From Deltaproteobacteria bacterium (GTDB lineage: Bacteria > Desulfobacterota > Desulfarculia > Adiutricales > Adiutricaceae), in the NCBI GenBank assembly GCA_031278795.1, contig JAITJT010000051.1, forward strand, positions 1 through 7,112: 7,112 nucleotides of DNA, written 5' to 3'. A model generated the notes under the pieces. That model was not told the origin of the DNA. It saw nothing but the letters and a program-made list of their open reading frames with translations, and searched no databases. Positions 1 to 3,546 of this stretch are shown piece by piece; position 1 is the first letter of the stretch; each line of letters begins with the position of its first letter. A program made the position numbers and the translations under genes.

Positions 1-1
1 A

Positions 2-33
2 GGCTTTGCTTAGTGACCGGGGCCCAAAGCCCC
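2..33 (-). terminator. Hairpin after the second hcp (possible terminator, cut by the window edge)
   Basis: Directly after the hcp stop the sequence can fold as GGGGC (19-23) with GCCCC (29-33), or as GGCTTTG (2-8) with CAAAGCC (25-31). Both are GC-rich. The window ends before any T-tract can be seen, so termination cannot be confirmed. Confidence 0.35.
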
Positions 34-512
34 TAGGCCTGCCAGTCGTCCGTGTACTCGATGTTGCCGTCGTTGTAGGTCCAGGTGATCTTGGAGTAGG
101 TGAAGGACACGTCCTCCAAGTCCGGGTAAGGCTTGCTCTCCGGAAGGATGGAGAGCGGGCTGTACTCCCTGATGTTCACCACGATGGCCTGGTCTAGTTT
201 GATGGTGAAGTACTTCTCCTCGGTCCCATCCGGTTTCACCCGGTAGAAGTCCAAGGTCACCGCCGCCCGCTCACCCGTGACGCAGGCCCTAAAGAGCTTG
301 GGGCTGGACTGGTCCTTGTGCTTGGTGATGGTTAGGGGATTGTGGATCCTTTGCCCGGTGGGTAGCCCGGTGTGGGTGTCGCGGGGGATCTCCACATCGT
401 GGTCCACCTTGTAGACCAGGATCTTGTCCTTCTTGTCACCGCCCTGGGGAGAGTCGCCCTTGATGTCGCCTTGAGACTGTCCGTTTACGGACATATACGC
501 CGTGAGTGCCAT
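33..512 (-). CDS. hcp: T6SS inner-tube protein Hcp, second (promoter-distal) copy
   Basis: This 159-residue protein is a type VI secretion Hcp (TssD). Hcp forms hexameric rings that stack into the tube propelled out of the cell by the contracting sheath, and the rings also chaperone small effectors. The length is normal for the family. Family signatures are visible: IPRDTHTGLPTGQRIH at residues 42-57 (the extended-loop region), the KHKDQSSPKLF segment at 64-74, YFTIKL at 101-106, and the C-terminal KITWTYNDGNIEYTDDW at 141-157. The ATG at 510-512 follows a strong Shine-Dalgarno, and the stop is TAG. It lies 176 nt downstream of another hcp and differs from it at about 29 of 159 positions (about 82% identity, aligned by eye). 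Relative to that copy it lacks Cys21 and Cys78 (Ser and Val here). It may be co-transcribed with copy 1 or have its own promoter; none is clear. Family assignment is very secure. Which copy is the main tube protein is unknown. Confidence 0.96.
   Translation of the reverse strand: MALTAYMSVNGQSQGDIKGDSPQGGDKKDKILVYKVDHDVEIPRDTHTGLPTGQRIHNPLTITKHKDQSSPKLFRACVTGERAAVTLDFYRVKPDGTEEKYFTIKLDQAIVVNIREYSPLSILPESKPYPDLEDVSFTYSKITWTYNDGNIEYTDDWQA
42..106. repeat. 65 bp stretch identical to 698-762 (3' ends of the two hcp genes)
   Basis: Positions 42-106 and 698-762 match without a mismatch, including third codon positions, whereas the rest of the two genes has diverged to about 82% protein identity. 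The stretch covers codons for the C-terminal TYSKITWTYNDGNIEYTDDW region. It is part of the hcp duplication. The identity suggests recent gene conversion or strong local constraint. Confidence 0.8.
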
Positions 513-524
513 GATGTCCTCCTT
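513..524 (-). promoter_or_regulatory. Ribosome binding site of hcp copy 2
   Basis: The minus strand carries AAGGAGG (518-524) with five bases before the ATG at 510-512. This near-perfect Shine-Dalgarno predicts strong translation of the second hcp. Confidence 0.85.
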
Positions 525-551
525 ATGGCCTTGGCTTTGGATTTTAGACCC

Positions 552-564
552 AAGCCTAAGGCTT
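552..564. other. Short palindrome AAGCCT-A-AGGCTT in the hcp gap
   Basis: A 13-base palindrome with one central base lies 40 bases upstream of the second hcp start. It could be a small hairpin or a protein-binding dyad. There is no further evidence for a function. Confidence 0.25.
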
Positions 565-579
565 TTAATTTGTGCTGTT

Positions 580-610
580 TTCCGCCCTGCTCAATACATA
601 AGAGGCGGAA
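580..610 (-). other. Hairpin and weak sigma-54-like spacing upstream of hcp copy 2
   Basis: TTCCGCC (580-586) pairs with GGCGGAA (604-610), a 7 bp stem with a 17-base loop. The same place has a GG-N10-GC arrangement on the minus strand (GG at 586-587, GC at 574-575). The rest of the -24/-12 consensus is poor, so I do not call a promoter. An A8 run at 623-630 (T8 on the minus strand) lies just upstream of hcp copy 2, inside the hcp gap. Confidence 0.25.
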
Positions 611-656
611 GGAGAGACGCTCAAAAAAAAGACATTGTGATTTCTTCTTATTGGAC

Positions 657-679
657 TCTAGGCTCTACTAAGCCCTAGA
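657..679 (-). other. Hairpin shortly after the stop of hcp copy 1
   Basis: TCTAGGCT (657-664) pairs with AGCCCTAGA (671-679), 8 bp with one bulge and a 6-base loop. It lies 10-30 bases beyond the stop codon of hcp copy 1. No T-tract follows immediately; a T8 run on the minus strand is about 25 bases further on. It may protect the 3' end of the hcp copy 1 message or attenuate read-through. Confidence 0.3.
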
Positions 680-688
680 CCCTGGACC

Positions 689-1168
689 CTAGGCCTTCCA
701 GTCGTCCGTGTACTCGATGTTGCCGTCGTTGTAGGTCCAGGTGATCTTGGAGTAGGTGAAGGCGATGTCCTCCATGTCCATGTAAGGCTTGTTGTTCGGG
801 AGGAAGCTCTCCGGGGTGTACTCCCGGGCGGACACCACGATGGCCTCATCTAGCTTGATGGTGAAATACTTCTCTTCCGTGCCGTCCGGCTTAATGCGGT
901 AGAAGTCCAAGGTCACCTCCGCCTGCTCACCGGTGCAGCAGGCCTTGAAGAGCTTGGGGCTGGCCTGGTCCTTGTGCTTGGTGATGACTAGAGGCATGTG
1001 GATCCTCTGGCCAGTGGGTTGCCCGGTGTGGGTGTCGCGAGGTATCTCCACCTCGTGGTCAACCTTGTAGATTAAGATCTTGTCCTTCTTGTCGCCGCCC
1101 TGGGGGCAGTCGCCCTTGATTTCGCCTTGGGATTTGCCGGTTACGGCCATGTAAGCGGTCAGTGCCAT
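689..1168 (-). CDS. hcp: T6SS inner-tube protein Hcp, first (promoter-proximal) copy
   Basis: This 159-residue Hcp (TssD) is the ring-forming tube subunit of the type VI secretion machine, secreted on firing. It has the same signatures as its neighbour: IPRDTHTGQPTGQRIH at 42-57, KHKDQASPKLF at 64-74, YFTIKL at 101-106 and KITWTYNDGNIEYTDDW at 141-157. The start is ATG at 1166-1168 with AGGAGG five bases upstream; the stop is TAG. It carries three cysteines (21, 77, 78), including an adjacent pair, where the second copy has only Cys77. It is the first gene downstream of a near-consensus sigma-54 promoter at 1262-1277, and is separated from tssC by 209 nt. It is therefore probably transcribed at a higher or separately controlled level from the sheath genes, which suits a subunit needed in large amounts. 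The regulation is inference from the promoter match. Confidence 0.97.
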   Translation of the reverse strand: MALTAYMAVTGKSQGEIKGDCPQGGDKKDKILIYKVDHEVEIPRDTHTGQPTGQRIHMPLVITKHKDQASPKLFKACCTGEQAEVTLDFYRIKPDGTEEKYFTIKLDEAIVVSAREYTPESFLPNNKPYMDMEDIAFTYSKITWTYNDGNIEYTDDWKA

Positions 1169-1180
1169 GATGTCCTCCTA
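1169..1180 (-). promoter_or_regulatory. Ribosome binding site of hcp copy 1
   Basis: The minus strand carries AGGAGG (1174-1179) with five bases before the ATG. The 14-base string AGGAGGACATCATG is identical in front of both hcp genes (1166-1179 and 510-523), so the duplication included the translation start region. It fixes the ATG at 1168. Confidence 0.85.
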
Positions 1181-1187
1181 AATATCT

Positions 1188-1204
1188 ATGGGGCATTGCC
1201 CCAT
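1188..1204 (-). promoter_or_regulatory. Leader hairpin just upstream of the hcp copy 1 Shine-Dalgarno
   Basis: ATGGGGC (1188-1194) and GCCCCAT (1198-1204) form a perfect GC-rich 7 bp stem with a 3-base loop. It lies 8 bases upstream of the Shine-Dalgarno and about 20 bases from the hcp start, within the predicted sigma-54 transcript. It could stabilise the leader or affect ribosome access. The pairing is seen directly; any regulatory effect is inference. Confidence 0.45.
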
Positions 1205-1229
1205 GCGAAGTGGCTAAGGTAAGTGGGAT

Positions 1230-1258
1230 CGCCCAAGAGAGGCTTAGGCCTCTTGGCG
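1230..1258 (-). other. Imperfect hairpin around the predicted hcp transcription start
   Basis: CGCC(C)AAGAG at 1230-1239 can pair with CTCTTGGCG at 1250-1258, a 9 bp stem with one bulged base and a 10-base loop. No T-tract follows on either strand. If the sigma-54 start near 1251 is right, most of one arm is not transcribed from that promoter. The hairpin could then act only in read-through RNA from tssC, or as a DNA dyad. Confidence 0.35.
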
Positions 1259-1261
1259 CTC

Positions 1262-1277
1262 TGCATTAGCCGTGCCA
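1262..1277 (-). promoter_or_regulatory. Sigma-54 (RpoN) -24/-12 promoter for hcp
   Basis: The minus strand reads TGGCACG-GCTA-ATGCA, against the sigma-54 consensus TGGCACG-N4-TTGCW. All positions match except the first T of the -12 box, and GG and GC have the required 10-base spacing. The predicted start site is near 1251, giving a leader of about 83 nt before the hcp ATG at 1168. The element lies in the intergenic space between tssC and hcp in the right orientation. Sigma-54 control of hcp through VasH-type activators is established in several T6SS. I scanned the spacers before vgrG and tssB for GG-N10-GC on this strand and found none. Confidence 0.8.
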
Positions 1278-1326
1278 AGCCTTTAGTGTTTGCTTAGCAT
1301 TTACCTAAATCTTTTCTAAAATAATT

Positions 1327-1353
1327 TTCCTCTTCATGATGATTAATGAGGAA
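1327..1353 (-). promoter_or_regulatory. Inverted repeat TTCCTC-N15-GAGGAA: possible activator site or tssC terminator
   Basis: A perfect 6 bp inverted repeat (1327-1332 and 1348-1353) has a 15-base AT-rich spacer that itself has partial symmetry (TCATGA at 1334-1339). Its centre is about 89 bp upstream of the predicted sigma-54 start site, a typical place for an enhancer-binding activator. It also lies 25-50 bases after the tssC stop, and on the minus strand is followed by AATTATTTT, so a weak intrinsic terminator is the alternative. The sequence does not decide between them. Confidence 0.4.
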
Positions 1354-1377
1354 GATTCCTAAAAGAGCTTTTGTTTA

Positions 1378-2859
1378 TCAGGTCTTGTCCAGTTTTCCGG
1401 CCAAGGACAATGTGAAGTTGGCTCCCATGTACTTGAAGTGGGGCTGGGCCAAGATGGTCACCGCGTACCAGCCGGGGTCGCCCTCCACGTCGCTAACGGT
1501 GATGTGGGCGGCCCTTAGGGGCCGCTTGGAGCGGGTGATGGCGTCCGGGTTGTCCATCTCGGTTACGTATTGGCTTAACCACTTGTTGAGCTCGTTTTCC
1601 AGTTCAGACCTTTCCTTCCAGGTGCCAATATTCTCCCGCTGCATAACCTTCACGTAGTGGGCTAGCCTGTTCATAATCATCATGTAGGGGAACTGGGTGG
1701 AGAGCTTGAAGTTGGTCTCTGCCTCCTTCCCCTCCTTGGTGTTCGGGAATATTTTTGGCGCCAACACCGAGTTGGCGGAAAAAAAGGCGGCGTTGTTGGA
1801 GTCCTTCCTCATGGTGAGAGCTATGAAGCCCTCCTCGGCCAGCTCGAACTCCCTCCTCTCCGAGATGAGGGTCTGGGTGGGGATCCTGGTCTGGGTGGTG
1901 CCCTTGTCCTCAAACTGGTAGAGGGGGAGGTTCTCCACCGCCCCACCCCCTTGGGGTCCTATGATGTTGGTGTTCCAGCGGTATTTGGCGAAGGAGTCGT
2001 TTATGCGGGCGGTGAAGGCGAAGGCCGTGTTGCCCCAGCAGAAGTCATCCAGGTTGTCCGCCTCCTCTTTAAAGTTGAAGCTCTTCACCGGCACCGTGTC
2101 CGGGCCGTAGGGGAGCCTTAGGAGAAACTTGGGCATGGTGAGCCCTAGGTACCTGGAATCCGGGTTCTCCCTAAGAGAGCGCCAGTTGGCGTACTGGGGG
2201 GCCTCGAAGAGGGAGTGGAGGTCCTTGAGGTTGGGGAGCTCGGTCCAGGAGTTTATGCCGAAGAAGGACTTGTCCGCAGCGGCTATAAAGGGCGCGTGAC
2301 TCATGGCCCCCACCTGGGCGGCGTAGCGCAGGAGCGTCATGTCCTGGGGCCCTGGGCCAAAGTCATAGTTGGCCACAATTGCCGAGATGGGCTTTCCGCC
2401 AAACTGTCCGTACTCCGCGGTGTAGACGTGTTTATAGAGTCCGCTCTGCACCACCTCCGGAGAGTCCTCAAAGTCGGAAAGGAGATCCTCCTTGGAGACG
2501 TTCATGAACTCTATGCGGTTATTTTGCCTAAAGTCCGTCTGGTCCACCAGGTACTTGAGCCCCCTCCAGCTGCTCTCCAGCTTCTGGAAGGGCTCTGAAT
2601 GCATGATGGCGTTCACCTGTCCGGATATCTTTTGATCCAGCTCGGCTATCATCTTGTCCACCAGGGAGCTGGACACCTGGGAGTCCGGATCCGAGGTCAC
2701 CAGTTCCTTCAGGAAGGCCTGTAGCCCGGTCTTGGTGGCGTCGTAACCCGTTTCACCCGGTTTTAGGCGGGAGGCCTCGACTATCTGATCGAGTAGGTCC
2801 AGTTCTTCCCCGGCGCTCGCGACAGGCGCGGGGGCGTCAGTTTTTTTCTCTTCAGCCAT
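1378..2859 (-). CDS. tssC: T6SS contractile sheath large subunit TssC (VipB/ImpC/EvpB family)
   Basis: TssC pairs with TssB to form the cogwheel-like contractile sheath around the Hcp tube in the cytoplasm; contraction drives the tube and spike outwards. The protein has 493 residues, a usual family length. Visible family blocks are LLDQIVEASRLKP at 22-34, HSEPFQKLESSWRGLKYLV at 87-105, YGQFGGKPISAIVANYDFGP at 150-169, YLGLTMPKFLLRLPYG at 237-252, FCWGNTAFAF at 273-282, and the C-terminal RSKRPLRAAHITV (443-455) with HFKYMGANFTLSLAGKLDK (474-492). I chose the ATG at 2857-2859. An upstream in-frame TTG at 2869-2871 would add four residues, but it overlaps the GGAG Shine-Dalgarno that serves the ATG. 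The start lies 64 nt after tssB, so the two are very probably one operon, as is usual for this obligate heterodimer. The stop is TGA. No disruption is seen. The assignment is very secure. Confidence 0.97.
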   Translation of the reverse strand: MAEEKKTDAPAPVASAGEELDLLDQIVEASRLKPGETGYDATKTGLQAFLKELVTSDPDSQVSSSLVDKMIAELDQKISGQVNAIMHSEPFQKLESSWRGLKYLVDQTDFRQNNRIEFMNVSKEDLLSDFEDSPEVVQSGLYKHVYTAEYGQFGGKPISAIVANYDFGPGPQDMTLLRYAAQVGAMSHAPFIAAADKSFFGINSWTELPNLKDLHSLFEAPQYANWRSLRENPDSRYLGLTMPKFLLRLPYGPDTVPVKSFNFKEEADNLDDFCWGNTAFAFTARINDSFAKYRWNTNIIGPQGGGAVENLPLYQFEDKGTTQTRIPTQTLISERREFELAEEGFIALTMRKDSNNAAFFSANSVLAPKIFPNTKEGKEAETNFKLSTQFPYMMIMNRLAHYVKVMQRENIGTWKERSELENELNKWLSQYVTEMDNPDAITRSKRPLRAAHITVSDVEGDPGWYAVTILAQPHFKYMGANFTLSLAGKLDKT

Positions 2860-2869
2860 TGTCAACTCC
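2860..2869 (-). promoter_or_regulatory. Ribosome binding site that decides the tssC start
   Basis: GGAG at 2866-2869 (minus strand) lies six bases upstream of the ATG at 2857-2859. It overlaps the alternative TTG at 2869-2871, which has no Shine-Dalgarno of its own, so the ATG giving MAEEKK is preferred. Confidence 0.75.
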
Positions 2870-2923
2870 AAAATTAGATTTCAAATAAAAAGAAGAATGT
2901 AAAAACCCTAAAAAGCCTAAATT

Positions 2924-3418
2924 TTAAGACCCAGACTTATCCAAATCCAAGGCAGCCAAGAGCTTTTCCCGGGCGTCTGGATCCTTCACGAGCTCCTGGA
3001 TCTTTTTCCTAAAGTCCGGGACATTGGCCAAGGGACCCCTGAGCGTCTTCAAGGCCTCCCTAAGATCTAGGAGCTGGGAAATCTCCGGAACCTTCTTGGC
3101 CACCTCTTCCGGGCCAAAATCCTTTAGGGAATTAATATCCAAGTGAACCTGGAGCTTGTCGTCCTCCACGCCCGAGATGGTGTTGGGTACCGAGAGGTCC
3201 ATCTTGAGGCCCTGGCCCTTCAAGACGTCTTCGAAATTGTCCTTGTTGACCGCCACGGGTTCGCGGTCCTCCACGGCCCTCTCGTCTTTCTCTCCGGTGA
3301 AGTCACCTAAGACGAGCACCTTGTTGGGGAGTTCCACCTCCGCCTTGGCGTCTCCGGTTGCGGGTTTATAGACTATGTTCACTCTTTCCTTGGGGGCGAC
3401 CGATCCATCGTCCGACAT
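2924..3418 (-). CDS. tssB: T6SS contractile sheath small subunit TssB (VipA/ImpB/EvpA family)
   Basis: TssB is the small sheath subunit; it binds TssC, and the heterodimers polymerise into the contractile sheath that ClpV recycles after firing. The protein has 164 residues, normal for the family. Typical features are an acidic, flexible N-terminus followed by ERVNIVYKP at 11-19, LPNKVLVLGDFTG at 30-42, VNKDNFEDVL at 57-66, LDINSLKDFGPEEVAKKVPE at 93-112 and the C-terminal helical block LRGPLANVPDFRKKIQEL at 126-143. The ATG at 3416-3418 follows GGAGGTG with five bases of spacing; the stop is TAA. It precedes tssC by 64 nt and follows vgrG by 128 nt. A homopolymeric T10 tract lies in its leader. 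Whether it is read through from vgrG or has its own promoter cannot be settled from sequence. The family call is secure. Confidence 0.97.
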   Translation of the reverse strand: MSDDGSVAPKERVNIVYKPATGDAKAEVELPNKVLVLGDFTGEKDERAVEDREPVAVNKDNFEDVLKGQGLKMDLSVPNTISGVEDDKLQVHLDINSLKDFGPEEVAKKVPEISQLLDLREALKTLRGPLANVPDFRKKIQELVKDPDAREKLLAALDLDKSGS

Positions 3419-3430
3419 GATAACACCTCC
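3419..3430 (-). promoter_or_regulatory. Ribosome binding site of tssB
   Basis: GGAGGTG at 3424-3430 (minus strand) lies five bases before the tssB ATG at 3416-3418. It is a strong Shine-Dalgarno. Confidence 0.8.
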
Positions 3431-3458
3431 GCTTATCTTATGTTTCTTTGGCCAATGT

Positions 3459-3504
3459 AAAAAAAAAATATCATTAAATTATCTAAACTATACCTGAAAG
3501 TGAA
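3459..3504 (-). promoter_or_regulatory. tssB leader: T10 tract and a weak sigma-70-like promoter
   Basis: On the minus strand, TTCACT (3499-3504) and GATAAT (3478-3483) match the -35 at 4/6 and the -10 at 5/6, but the 15-base spacer is short, so this is only a candidate. Just downstream is an uninterrupted T10 run (3459-3468), about 40 bases before the tssB ATG. The run is seen directly. Promoter activity and any slippage effect are inference. Confidence 0.25.
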
Positions 3505-3516
3505 GAGCGTAGCTCT
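3504..3516 (-). other. Small hairpin between vgrG and tssB
   Basis: AGAGC (3504-3508) and GCTCT (3512-3516) form a 5 bp stem with a 3-base loop, about 30 bases after the vgrG stop. No T-tract follows closely on the minus strand, so termination would be weak at best. vgrG read-through into tssB is therefore plausible. Confidence 0.25.
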
Positions 3517-3546
3517 CTACTAATTCTAAAACTATAAGGCAATCCC

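Noticed and set aside
2215..2598. 127-codon plus-strand frame opposite tssC
   Set aside because: It is fully antisense to conserved tssC blocks; a coding-strand shadow.
2869..2871. TTG start for tssC, four codons upstream of the ATG
   Set aside because: It overlaps the GGAG that serves the ATG at 2859 and has no ribosome site of its own.
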